From assembly GCA_905215275.1 (NCBI GenBank), contig CAJMPE010000002.1, forward strand, positions 1 through 30,316: a stretch of DNA of 30,316 bases. Direction: 5' to 3'. The DNA comes from an uncultured bacterium (lineage in GTDB: Bacteria; Actinomycetota; Coriobacteriia; Coriobacteriales; Coriobacteriaceae). The position numbers were made by a program, and so were the translations under genes. Of this stretch, positions 1 through 6,550 are shown in pieces; the first letter of the stretch is position 1, and every line of letters starts with the position of its first letter. The notes beneath the pieces were generated by a model, which searched no databases, was not told the DNA's origin, and saw only the letters and a program-made list of their open reading frames with translations.

Positions 1-678
1 CAGGCGGCAGAAGGTGTAGAAGTCGCGCTTGCCGATCTTGCTGGAGTCGGCGATGAGGTAGCGTGAATCGGCCTTGCTAAAGGCGAGCTGCTGGATGCGG
101 CCCTCTTCCATGTTAGACGTAGACACGTCGCCGTCCAGAATGCCGTTTGCGCCGATAAAGGCTGCGTCGATCCCCAGTGCGCGCAAGGTGTCCTCGGCCG
201 TAGGGCCCACAAAGGCGGCGGTGCGGCGGCGGTACACGCCGCCCACCAGGCACAGTTCGCAGTCTTCGCGCGCCTCGAGCAGGTTAAACACCGAAAGCGA
301 ATTGGTCACAATGCGCAGGCGAAACGCCGGCAGCATCGAGGCCATCTGCTCAACCGTGGTGCCCGTGCCCAAAAAGATGGTCGAGCCTTCCTCGATAAGC
401 TCCACAGAACGGCGCGCAATCTGCAACTTTTCCTCGGCATGCTTCGTGCGCTTTTCGCTGTGCGAATACTCATGGCGCAGCATAGCGTGTGGACGGCCCT
501 GCGCACTGCGGGCTCCGCCGTGCACGCGCTCGATCTCGCCCAGGCTCGCAAGCTCCTCAAGATCACGGCGGATCGTCATATCCGAGACACCTAACGCATC
601 CGAAATCTCCTTGACCGAGACCGTTCCCTGTTCCTCGAGCAGCTGCCGAACCTTATCCTGTCGCTCCGCTTTAATCAC
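1..678 (-). CDS. DeoR-family transcriptional regulator (3' end outside window)
   Basis: A sugar-responsive repressor of the DeoR family. The N-terminus reads VIKAERQDKVRQLLEEQG, followed by a winged HTH with VSDMTIRRDLEEL and the family signature ending VHGGAR (about residues 20-57). The C-terminal part is the ribose-5-phosphate-isomerase-like sensor fold, with GTGTTVEQMA and IVTNSLSVFNLLE visible. I chose the GTG at 676-678 because a GAGGA ribosome site sits 7 bases upstream and family members usually begin with IKAERQ. In-frame GTGs at 702 and 708 are alternatives. All 226 codons up to the window edge are open, so the last 25 or so residues are missing. It is divergent from the aldose epimerase gene. 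It may control that gene or the downstream amino-sugar genes (DeoR-type AgaR and LacR act on such pathways), but the effector cannot be read from sequence. Confidence 0.93.
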   Translation of the reverse strand, partial: MIKAERQDKVRQLLEEQGTVSVKEISDALGVSDMTIRRDLEELASLGEIERVHGGARSAQGRPHAMLRHEYSHSEKRTKHAEEKLQIARRSVELIEEGSTIFLGTGTTVEQMASMLPAFRLRIVTNSLSVFNLLEAREDCELCLVGGVYRRRTAAFVGPTAEDTLRALGIDAAFIGANGILDGDVSTSNMEEGRIQQLAFSKADSRYLIADSSKIGKRDFYTFCRL

Positions 679-800
679 GATGAGTCCTCGCTGTTCCACG
701 CTCACGTCAATTCAAACAATAACGAACAAATTGTATCAGACTCGCGCGCGTCAGAAATGAACGCCCGCACAGCTCCAATCATCACTTTTTTGAGAAAAAT

Positions 801-831
801 ACCCCCTGCTTTAGTGGGGTGTAGTGATAAT
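801..831 (+). promoter_or_regulatory. candidate promoter/operator of the aldose epimerase gene
   Basis: A GATAAT -10-like hexamer at 826-831 lies about 52 bases before the ATG at 884. An ACCCC...GGGGT inverted repeat (801-805 and 816-820) covers the place where a -35 would be, and no good -35 is visible. This fits a regulated promoter with an operator over the -35 region. The region from 679 to 883 separates the divergent DeoR and epimerase genes and contains no other gene. Confidence 0.4.
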
Positions 832-883
832 CTCACCTGTTCGCGCTACAGTTTGTCCGAAATACCTCGATGTTAGGAACCAA

Positions 884-1936
884 ATGATCACTTCCGAGCT
901 TTTCGGCACCGCGCCGTGCGGCACCTCCGTTCATCGTTATACCCTCAACGGGCCCGAGATCTGCGTTCGCATTATGGACTATGGCGCCACCGTGCTGGGT
1001 ATCGATGTGCCCGATATTCCCGGCAACGTGCGCGATGTGGTGCTGGGCTTCGATAAGCTCGAGGATTACTTTGACAACCCCGCCTGCTTTGGCGCGACCA
1101 TCGGCCCCGTGGCAAACCGCACCGCGGGCGCCACGATCACCATCGACGGCACGGACTGGCACATGCCGGCCAACGAAGGCGTCAACAACCTGCACAGCGA
1201 TCTTGAGCATGGTCTGCACAAGCGCGTATGGGACGTTGAGCTCGACGAGACTCACAACGCCGTGCGCATGACCACCTCGCTTAAGGATGGCGAGCTGAGC
1301 CTGCCCGGCAACCGAATCTTTACGGCTGTGTTTACCGTTACGCGCACCGGCGTCTTCCGCATCGAGTATGGTTGCGAGAGCGACCGCGCCACCTACGTGT
1401 CCATGACCAACCACACGTACTTTAACCTTGCCGGCCATAACGCCGGCATGGACTGTGAGCACTTCTTTATCGCCAACGCTGCCCACTACTTGCCCATTAA
1501 CGAGCAGAACATCCCCACCGGCGAAATCGCTCCGGTCGAGGGAACACCGTTTGACTTTCGCGAGCTGCGCCCCGTCGCACCCGGCATGGAGGCCGACGAC
1601 CCGCAGATTAAGCAGGCCCGTGGCTACGATCACTGCCTGTGCATCGATGGCTATCAGTACGGTCGCAACCTGCGCCGCGCGATGCACGTCGAGGAGATGT
1701 GGACCGGTCGCGAGCTGGACTACTACACCACCGCACCGGGCGTGCAGCTCTACACCGGCAACTGGCTGGGCGACGAGCACGCCAAGGACGATGCCAACTA
1801 TGGCTGGGGCGCCGGCTTTGCCCTCGAGGCCGAGATGTACCCCGACACGCCGCACCAGCCGCTGTTCCCACAGGGCATTGTGGGCCCGGGTCACCCCTAC
1901 AGCAATGTGATCGAATACCACTTTATGAGGCACTAG
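884..1936 (+). CDS. galM: aldose 1-epimerase (galactose mutarotase)
   Basis: Cytoplasmic enzyme interconverting alpha and beta anomers of galactose, glucose and related sugars. The 350-residue length matches GalM. Visible family motifs are GPVANRTAGATITI (about residue 74), GVNNLHS with His104, SMTNHTYFNLAGH with the expected catalytic His177, GTPFDF, GYDHC, PGVQLYTGN, and FALEAEMYPDTP with the expected catalytic Glu315. The frame is open from a GTG at 824, but ATG 884 is preferred. It has AGGA five bases upstream, and the conserved N-terminus (FGTAPCGTSVHRYTL) begins just after it. The gene is divergent from the DeoR regulator and is followed by a GC-rich hairpin. It is not contiguous with galK or galT, so it probably serves general hexose uptake. 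Confidence 0.95.
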   Translation: MITSELFGTAPCGTSVHRYTLNGPEICVRIMDYGATVLGIDVPDIPGNVRDVVLGFDKLEDYFDNPACFGATIGPVANRTAGATITIDGTDWHMPANEGVNNLHSDLEHGLHKRVWDVELDETHNAVRMTTSLKDGELSLPGNRIFTAVFTVTRTGVFRIEYGCESDRATYVSMTNHTYFNLAGHNAGMDCEHFFIANAAHYLPINEQNIPTGEIAPVEGTPFDFRELRPVAPGMEADDPQIKQARGYDHCLCIDGYQYGRNLRRAMHVEEMWTGRELDYYTTAPGVQLYTGNWLGDEHAKDDANYGWGAGFALEAEMYPDTPHQPLFPQGIVGPGHPYSNVIEYHFMRH

Positions 1937-1959
1937 GCCCACAACGCGACATCTCGCAC

Positions 1960-1997
1960 AGCAACGCCCGCCGGCACCACCGCCGACGGGCGCTGCT
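1960..1997 (+). terminator. hairpin downstream of the aldose epimerase
   Basis: GCCCGCCGGC (1966-1975) pairs with GCCGACGGGC (1982-1991) with one mismatch, and the stem extends through AGC/GCT at its base. The following sequence is pyrimidine-rich (CTTCTTTT at about 2011) but has no immediate U-tract. It is a likely but not classical terminator. Confidence 0.5.
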
Positions 1998-2044
1998 TCA
2001 TGCCTAAATCCTTCTTTTCGATGCCACCGAATTGGTGACATAAC

Positions 2045-2196
2045 AAAACTATGCCGAATTACTACGATGAACCCACTATGTCCGACCACGCGCTGGTTTA
2101 TAAAAAATTAGCAACTCGTCTACCCGCGGTTTTATTCTCTGCAAATTTGGCATGCTCGGCGATAAGCAATTCATCGTAGTAAACCGGCATAGTTTT
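2045..2196. repeat. 152-bp element with 27-bp inverted terminal arms
   Basis: The left arm (2045-2071) and the reverse complement of the right arm (2170-2196) agree at 25 of 27 positions. They start AAAACTATGCCG and end TTACTACGATGAA. The arms enclose 98 bp of AT-rich sequence with no convincing ORF. The element fills the gap between the convergent epimerase and orphan IIB genes. It resembles a small palindromic mobile element (MITE-like) more than a terminator, because the loop is long. No target-site duplication is evident. Confidence 0.6.
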
Positions 2197-2220
2197 GGCG
2201 GACAGCGCCACACAGATCCC

Positions 2221-2745
2221 CTACGAAGGCAAAATGATCCGTTTTCCTCCGTCCCCAAGGGATCGGTTGAACAGATTGCCGATGGGGTCGGGGGCGGAAC
2301 TGGGGAGATAGCGGATTTCTAGTTCTATGCCGAGCTTTTGCAGCTCTCTGAGAACAGCGACGTCTGTGTCGTCTACGGCAACTGCGGGCGTTGCGGGACG
2401 CTTGCCCTCCCCTGCCTGCATATGACCAATGCTGATCTTGGTGATCGGCACACCGCCCTTAACCAGCGCGAGCGCATCGGAGGGTGAGGCCACCATGATC
2501 AGAATCAATTGGCGAGGCGTTGCGGTATGAATGACGTCGATGGTCCTTTGCACCGAGAAAAACCGCGTCCAAACGCCTTCTGGCGCCGCCACCCTCATGG
2601 GTGCCCATTGGCGCGAATCTGCCGCGATCTCATCGTTGACGATTAGGACAAGGTTGGAACCCACGGCTTCGTTCCACAGCTCAACGTCTTGTCCGTAAAT
2701 GAAACGGTCGTCGATGCGTGCGAGAAGAATCTTGGGTTGAGTCAT
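2221..2745 (-). CDS. orphan PTS mannose/sorbose-family IIB-like protein, active-site His replaced by Tyr
   Basis: A 174-residue protein of the mannose/fructose/sorbose IIB fold. It aligns closely with the complete IIB of the PTS operon at 11999-12481, for example LVKGGVPITKISIGHMQAGEGKR against LVKGGVPIKKVNIGNMHMSEGKR in split form. In active IIB proteins the motif RIDxRLxHGQ carries the phosphorylated His. Here the DNA reads RIDDRFIYGQDV, so Tyr17 stands where His17 is in the paralogue. It also has about 14 extra C-terminal residues. I chose ATG 2743-2745 because the family N-terminus (MTQPKILLARID) starts there. No IIA, IIC or IID gene adjoins it. It cannot relay phosphate by the usual residue, so it may be regulatory, sugar-binding or a decaying duplicate. 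The fold assignment is sure and the role is unknown. Confidence 0.88.
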   Translation of the reverse strand: MTQPKILLARIDDRFIYGQDVELWNEAVGSNLVLIVNDEIAADSRQWAPMRVAAPEGVWTRFFSVQRTIDVIHTATPRQLILIMVASPSDALALVKGGVPITKISIGHMQAGEGKRPATPAVAVDDTDVAVLRELQKLGIELEIRYLPSSAPDPIGNLFNRSLGDGGKRIILPS

Positions 2746-2834
2746 CGCTGCCCCATTCTGTTTGAGACCCGTAAGAGCAAGACATCGCGTCTCCAATATT
2801 AGTGCATTTAAAGTGAGAAAAGCCGTCAGAACAC

Positions 2835-2863
2835 TTGCGCGGATTTGCGATGTCCCGTATCAT
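2835..2863 (+). promoter_or_regulatory. tRNA-Thr promoter
   Basis: TTGCGC at 2835-2840 and TATCAT at 2858-2863 are separated by 17 bases. The expected start is at about 2870, roughly 33 bases before the mature tRNA. The region between the orphan IIB gene and this promoter contains no ORF of interest. Confidence 0.6.
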
Positions 2864-2902
2864 AGACAGCCGTTGACGCCTCAGTTGCGCCATCACATGG
2901 CC

Positions 2903-2978
2903 GCCAGCGTAGCTCAGTTGGTAGAGCACCGCTCTCGTAAAGCGGGGGTCACCGGTTCGAGCCCGGTCGCTGGCTCCA
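2903..2978 (+). tRNA. tRNA-Thr (anticodon CGT)
   Basis: A 76-nt cloverleaf. The acceptor stem GCCAGCG (2903-2909) pairs with CGCTGGC (2968-2974). The D-arm has GCTC...GAGC. The anticodon stem CCGCT/AGCGG holds the loop CTCGTAA with CGT at 2936-2938. The T-arm ACCGG-TTCGAGC-CCGGT follows. The discriminator is T and the CCA end is encoded (2976-2978). It reads the ACG threonine codon. Confidence 0.97.
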
Positions 2979-2990
2979 TTGCACAAGATA

Positions 2991-3012
2991 GCCGCCTTCG
3001 GGCGGCTTTTTT
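2991..3012 (+). terminator. intrinsic terminator of the tRNA gene
   Basis: GCCGCC-TTCG-GGCGGC (2991-3006) is followed by six T residues. It is a textbook tetraloop terminator 12 bases after the tRNA. Confidence 0.95.
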
Positions 3013-3078
3013 GTTGCTGATTTCGGGCGCGCTTCCGCCAATCCAAGCACAACGCCGCCGGAAACTCTCCTACTCAAC

Positions 3079-3126
3079 AAAAGCCCCGCCAACCGCAATC
3101 CCCAAAGGAACCGCGATCAGCGGGGC
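3079..3126 (-). terminator. terminator of the yhcH-like gene
   Basis: On the minus strand GCCCCGC (3120-3126) pairs with GCGGGGC (3083-3089) across a long loop and runs into TTTT (3079-3082). It lies 60 bases downstream of the minus-strand gene ending at 3187. Nothing else is recognisable between 3013 and 3186. Confidence 0.6.
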
Positions 3127-3186
3127 CCAAGCGCGTTCCTCCAAGGGATAACGCTCGCAAAACGAACAGCTCAGCCGAGCGGCTCG

Positions 3187-3660
3187 TTACTCCTCCCAGT
3201 AAGCGTCTGCAAGCAGCTTAAAGCAGATCTTCTTGACCGGCTGCGCGCCATCGCCCGGGAACTCGAGCGTGGGCATGTGAGGCTCGCCGGCAACGAACAG
3301 CGCAAACTTGTCGTCGGCAAGATCGCCGGCGATCGAAGCGTCGGAATCGACCAGATCGTAGTCGTCCTTCTCGTCAAACTCCTGGACCAGCGTCAGGCTG
3401 CCCGTGGCGACCTTAAAGGCCTCGCGACCCTCGACATCGATCTGCAGGTCGTGATAGCGCTGATGCGTCTCGTAATGAGCCTCGGCCTCGGGACGCGTCG
3501 TGGGAGCCATGACGTTCGCAAAGACCTTGTCGCCCAGAATCGGATGGCTGCCGACCTCGAGCTCCGCCGGGTCGTTCTCCTCGAGCCAGTCGATCAGCAC
3601 GTCGAGACCCTTGAGCATTCCGCGATACTCCTCGATATCGCCCAATGCACCGTAAATCAT
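3187..3660 (-). CDS. YhcH/YjgK/YiaL (TabA-type) cupin-like protein
   Basis: A 157-residue protein of the DUF386 family, which includes YhcH of sialic-acid operons, EbgC and the biofilm protein TabA. The length is typical (about 150). Diagnostic motifs are ETHQRYHDLQIDVEG (about residues 64-78), with metal-ligand His/Asp residues, and the late AGEPHMP...KKICFKLL. The members are small beta-barrels thought to bind a sugar or act as anomer/epimer-type enzymes, but the exact reaction is unsettled. The start ATG at 3658-3660 has an AAAGGGGA site. It is downstream of the nagA remnant and pfkB on the same strand. That placement fits the common association of this family with amino-sugar catabolism. 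Confidence 0.92.
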   Translation of the reverse strand: MIYGALGDIEEYRGMLKGLDVLIDWLEENDPAELEVGSHPILGDKVFANVMAPTTRPEAEAHYETHQRYHDLQIDVEGREAFKVATGSLTLVQEFDEKDDYDLVDSDASIAGDLADDKFALFVAGEPHMPTLEFPGDGAQPVKKICFKLLADAYWEE

Positions 3661-3692
3661 CTAAATCCCCTTTCGGATCGTTCCTTTGGCGG

Positions 3693-3824
3693 CTACTCGA
3701 TAAACGCGTTACCGACGCTGTTGCCACCCACATACGTCTCGACCAGGGTAAGGTCGGGATTGAACACGACAACGTCGGCGTCGCGCCCCGGCATAATGCT
3801 ACCGCACTTGTCGTCAACATGAGC
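3693..3824 (-). pseudogene. 3' remnant of a second nagA (N-acetylhexosamine-6-phosphate deacetylase)
   Basis: The minus strand reads CGSIMPGRDADVVVF then LTLVETYVGG and SVGNAFIE followed by a stop (3693-3695). It matches the last 42 or so residues of the intact NagA at 6551-7720 with only a handful of substitutions (HVDDKCGS for HIEGKCGS; NAFIE for NAFTE). Upstream of the His codon at 3819-3821 the similarity ends abruptly, 34 bases from the stop of pfkB. There is no start codon or ribosome site. The stub shows that a complete deacetylase gene once stood here and was removed by deletion or recombination, or that this tail was copied from the neighbour. Confidence 0.9.
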
Positions 3825-3857
3825 TAGCAAGCGATGCCGGGGCCGTCGCCCAAACGC

Positions 3858-4793
3858 TTACAGCTCAGTCACGACAACGCCGTTGTAGACCTCGTCCCAA
3901 CGATCCATGACCAGATGGCCGGTCATGGGATCCATGGCGTTGAGCTTGCCGCAGGTGTTGGCGGTACGCAGCACCGTCTCGTCATCCGCACCAGCAGCAA
4001 TCGCATGTGCGAAGCCGGCAATGGTCGAATCGCCCGAGCCCGTGGCGTTAACGGCAGGGATATCGGGCGTCTTTGCGCGGAACGCACGGCCATTGTGGAA
4101 GCCAACGGAGCCGGCAGCGCCCATGGACACGACGACCCAGGGGATATCGGAGAAGCGGGCGTCAGAGGCGAGCGCGGCGCGGAGCTCGTCCACATCGTCG
4201 GTGGTAAAGCTCGTGCCCAGAAGGCCGTTGATCTCGGTCAGGTTAGGCTTGACCAGCTCGGGCTTAATTTCGGACTTAAGGGCGGCCTCGAGCGAAGCAC
4301 CCGAGGTATCGAGCAACACCTTGGCGCCGGCGTTCTCGGCAATGCCCGTAATCTTGGCATAGTAGTCTGCCTCGACACCGCGGGGCAGCGAACCCGAGAT
4401 GGTGACGACGTCGGCCTTGCCTGCAAGCTCGGTAAACTTGGCAGTAAAGGCATCGAGCTCCTCGGGGGCAATTGTCGGGCCGCTCTCGAGCAGCTCGGTC
4501 TGGTTGCCGGCGTGGAGGATGTTGAGGCAAATGCGAGTCTCGCCCTTGATGGGCACAAAGTCGTTGTTAATGCCGTTGGCGTCCATGAGCTCAGCCATGT
4601 AGGCGCCCATGTGGCCGCCGAGCAGACCGGTTGCCACAACGTCGTCACCCAGCTGACCCAGCACACGGGCCACGTTGAGGCCCTTGCCGCCGGCGGTCTT
4701 TTCGGGCGTCACACGGTTGACGTCGTCGATAACGAGCTCATCGAGCTGATAGCGCGTATCGACAGACGGGTTCATCGTAACGGTGAGGATCAT
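3858..4793 (-). CDS. PfkB-family kinase: tagatose-6-phosphate kinase or 1-phosphofructokinase
   Basis: A 311-residue sugar-phosphate kinase of the LacC/FruK type. Motif 1, TAGGKGLNVARVLGQLG, is at about residues 33-49. Motif 2, NATGSGDSTIAG, is at 249-260 with catalytic Asp255 and the GSGD anion hole. The N-terminus MILTVTMNPSVD is typical for this subgroup. ATG 4791-4793 has AGGAG upstream. In this setting (AgaS, NagA, PTS) the best role is ATP-dependent phosphorylation of D-tagatose-6-phosphate to the 1,6-bisphosphate. Fructose-1-phosphate kinase is the main alternative, and motifs alone do not separate them. It is 59 bases from the LacX-like gene upstream, probably co-transcribed, and the nagA stub follows it. 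Confidence 0.93.
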   Translation of the reverse strand: MILTVTMNPSVDTRYQLDELVIDDVNRVTPEKTAGGKGLNVARVLGQLGDDVVATGLLGGHMGAYMAELMDANGINNDFVPIKGETRICLNILHAGNQTELLESGPTIAPEELDAFTAKFTELAGKADVVTISGSLPRGVEADYYAKITGIAENAGAKVLLDTSGASLEAALKSEIKPELVKPNLTEINGLLGTSFTTDDVDELRAALASDARFSDIPWVVVSMGAAGSVGFHNGRAFRAKTPDIPAVNATGSGDSTIAGFAHAIAAGADDETVLRTANTCGKLNAMDPMTGHLVMDRWDEVYNGVVVTEL

Positions 4794-4852
4794 TTTTAGC
4801 TCCTTATCTCGCAGGCTCCTTGTGCCTCGCGATACGAGTCGACAAAACGGAA

Positions 4853-5734
4853 TTACAGAATCTCAATCGTGAACGAGCGAACGATGGTCTCCTTGGGCTT
4901 GGCGACAAGGCAGCCGCGCTTATGCTCAAGTACGTCGTCCTCATCGGAGCAGGTCGAGAGGCCGCCCCAAGGTTCAACTGCCACAAAATCGCCCTCGGGC
5001 TTGCTCCACACAATGAGATATGGGAAGCCCTCAAAGCTCAGGCGGACGCCCTTGTCCTCGCCCTTTTTGGAAAGCGTGACCTGACGGCTCTCGAGCACGT
5101 CAAAGATGGTCTCCGCAAAATCGAAGAGCTCATGCGACAGGGGCAGCGTCTTTCCCACCATGGGGTTCTTGGAGCGGTTTGCGACGTCAATCAATCCAGT
5201 CGAGGGAACGGCGGTGCAGAGCTCCGCAGCCTCGTCTTTCTCAAAGCGCAGCTCGTAGTCCGTATAGGCCTCGCCCTCATCGAGCGGACACCTAAAGCCG
5301 GGATGACCGCCGATAAAGAACGGCATGTCCTCGGTTCCCTCGTTGGTCACCTCATAGGAGACGCGCACGGCGGTATCCTCGAGCGTATAACGGGCGACAA
5401 GCTTAAACGGATACGGATAATCGCTCAGCAGCGCGGCGTTATCCTCGGAAGCCAGGCACATCGCCAGCTCGTTCTCGCCTTGGCTCAGCAGCTTCCACTC
5501 CTGTTTGCGCGCAAATCCGTGGCGAGCGAGCTTTACATGATGCCCGGCAAACGTCATGGCGCTGTTATCGCGCAAACCTCCGCAAATCGGGAAGCAAATC
5601 GGTGCCTGGCCGGACCACACGGCGGGATCGCCCTGCCACAAGTACTCGCGACCTCCAGCCTCAATCGAGGTAAACGAGCCACCAGCCGTGGAAACCTTAA
5701 TAGAAATCGAATCGTTGGAGAGAGCGTATTCCAT
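4853..5734 (-). CDS. LacX-like aldose 1-epimerase family protein
   Basis: A 293-residue protein of the galactose-mutarotase superfamily, subgroup LacX/YeaD-like rather than classical GalM. It starts MEYALSNDSISIKVSTAGGS. It shows GGREYLWQGDPAVWSGQAP (about residues 27-45), then PICFPICGGL, HGFARKQEW, FFIGGHPGFRCPL with the expected catalytic His, and FVAVEPWGG with an acidic residue. The frame is open further upstream, but ATG 5732-5734 has AAAGGATGG close by and fits the family N-terminus. In lactose/tagatose-6-P operons of Firmicutes the equivalent gene lacX travels with lacC. Here it likewise precedes the pfkB kinase, supporting an anomer-conversion role in the same pathway. Confidence 0.93.
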   Translation of the reverse strand: MEYALSNDSISIKVSTAGGSFTSIEAGGREYLWQGDPAVWSGQAPICFPICGGLRDNSAMTFAGHHVKLARHGFARKQEWKLLSQGENELAMCLASEDNAALLSDYPYPFKLVARYTLEDTAVRVSYEVTNEGTEDMPFFIGGHPGFRCPLDEGEAYTDYELRFEKDEAAELCTAVPSTGLIDVANRSKNPMVGKTLPLSHELFDFAETIFDVLESRQVTLSKKGEDKGVRLSFEGFPYLIVWSKPEGDFVAVEPWGGLSTCSDEDDVLEHKRGCLVAKPKETIVRSFTIEIL

Positions 5735-5890
5735 TGCCCATCCTTTCGAACAACTGCTTTTTGCTCGCAAGAACCCGTCTCGGCCCTGACCAAAGGACAA
5801 ACCCGCACGTTCATCGATGCGTCCGGTATCCCAGCCATGCAACGGGGTACCATACAGACATTGATGCAATTACAGCTGAAAGGCCTTCTT

Positions 5891-6475
5891 ATGCGAACCA
5901 TCATCCTCTACGCCTCGCGCCATCACGGCAATACGAAAAAGCTCGTGGACGCCATCGTCGAGGCACACCCCGAGATCGATACCCTCGACGTCAAGGCGCT
6001 CGGCAAAAACGAGTATCCCAACCTGCACGAATATCATCTGATCGGTGTCGCCACGGGCATCTATTACTCCGAGATCGACAAGGACATGGCACGCGTGCTC
6101 ACTAACGTGCTGCAACCGCAGGACAAGGTGTTTGGCCTTATGACCTACGGTGGCAAAAATAAGTGGTACGGCAAGGATATCGATGGCATCTGCCGCATGA
6201 GGCAGGCTATCTTTATGGGCGTCTACGGCTGCCCCGGCTTTGATACGTGGGGACCGTTCAAACTCGCCGGCGGTGTCCAAAAGGGACACCCAACCGCTGA
6301 GGAAATTAAGGGCGCCGTCGACTTCTTCGACAAGATCGAAGACGAGTATGGCGACATCATCGTCGAGGAGTACGCCAAACGCGAGAAGCGCCTAGCATAC
6401 GAGAAGGAGCATCCTGCAGGAGGTCTGGTGGCCGGCGTTAAGCGCACGGCAAAGAAGATCGCTAACAAGCTGTAA
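5891..6475 (+). CDS. flavodoxin-family protein
   Basis: A 194-residue FMN-binding flavodoxin-like protein. The phosphate-binding loop ASRHHGNTKKLVDAI is at residues 8-22. LIGVATGIYYSEIDKDMARVL forms the second strand and substrate loop, and LMTYGGKNKWYGK and GVYGCPGFDTWGPFK provide the isoalloxazine-contact regions. A basic C-terminus (KRTAKKIANKL) extends beyond the fold. ATG 5891 is chosen because the beta-strand of the fold (RTIILYAS) starts directly after it and GAAAGG lies 7 bases upstream. ATG 5864 is possible. It is the only plus-strand gene in this stretch, divergent from the LacX-like gene, and ends in a strong terminator. It probably has its own redox function unrelated to the sugar genes; the partner is unknown. 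Confidence 0.9.
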   Translation: MRTIILYASRHHGNTKKLVDAIVEAHPEIDTLDVKALGKNEYPNLHEYHLIGVATGIYYSEIDKDMARVLTNVLQPQDKVFGLMTYGGKNKWYGKDIDGICRMRQAIFMGVYGCPGFDTWGPFKLAGGVQKGHPTAEEIKGAVDFFDKIEDEYGDIIVEEYAKREKRLAYEKEHPAGGLVAGVKRTAKKIANKL

Positions 6476-6506
6476 CTGTGAAGGTGCTTTTGAGCGTTTA
6501 ACCCAT

Positions 6507-6546
6507 ACGGCGGGTCCGAGCAGATTCGGGCCCGCCGTCTTTTTCT
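6507..6546 (+). terminator. intrinsic terminator of the flavodoxin-like gene
   Basis: ACGGCGGGTCCGA (6507-6519) pairs with TTCGGGCCCGCCGT (6525-6538) with a single T/G opposition. CTTTTTCT follows. It stands between the convergent flavodoxin-like and nagA genes. Confidence 0.9.
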
Positions 6547-6550
6547 ATCG

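Noticed and set aside
833..2089. A 418-codon minus-strand ORF over the aldose epimerase
   Set aside because: It is antisense to a recognisable enzyme, without family motifs; a composition effect.
2781..2854. GACATCGC...GCGATGTC inverted repeat upstream of the tRNA
   Set aside because: Arms of only 8 bp with about 60 bases between them are likely by chance, and the tRNA promoter overlaps one arm.
2903..3130. tRNA-Thr as an integration site
   Set aside because: No second copy of the tRNA 3' end, integrase or phage gene is seen in the window.
2762..3151. A plus-strand ORF containing VAQLVEHRSRKAGVTGSSPV
   Set aside because: This is the classic false peptide produced by translating a tRNA gene; the tRNA-Thr at 2903-2978 explains it.
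4820..5890. N-terminal extension of the flavodoxin-like protein over the LacX-like gene
   Set aside because: The extension is the antisense of the epimerase. The conserved flavodoxin fold starts at the ATG at 5891 with its own ribosome site.
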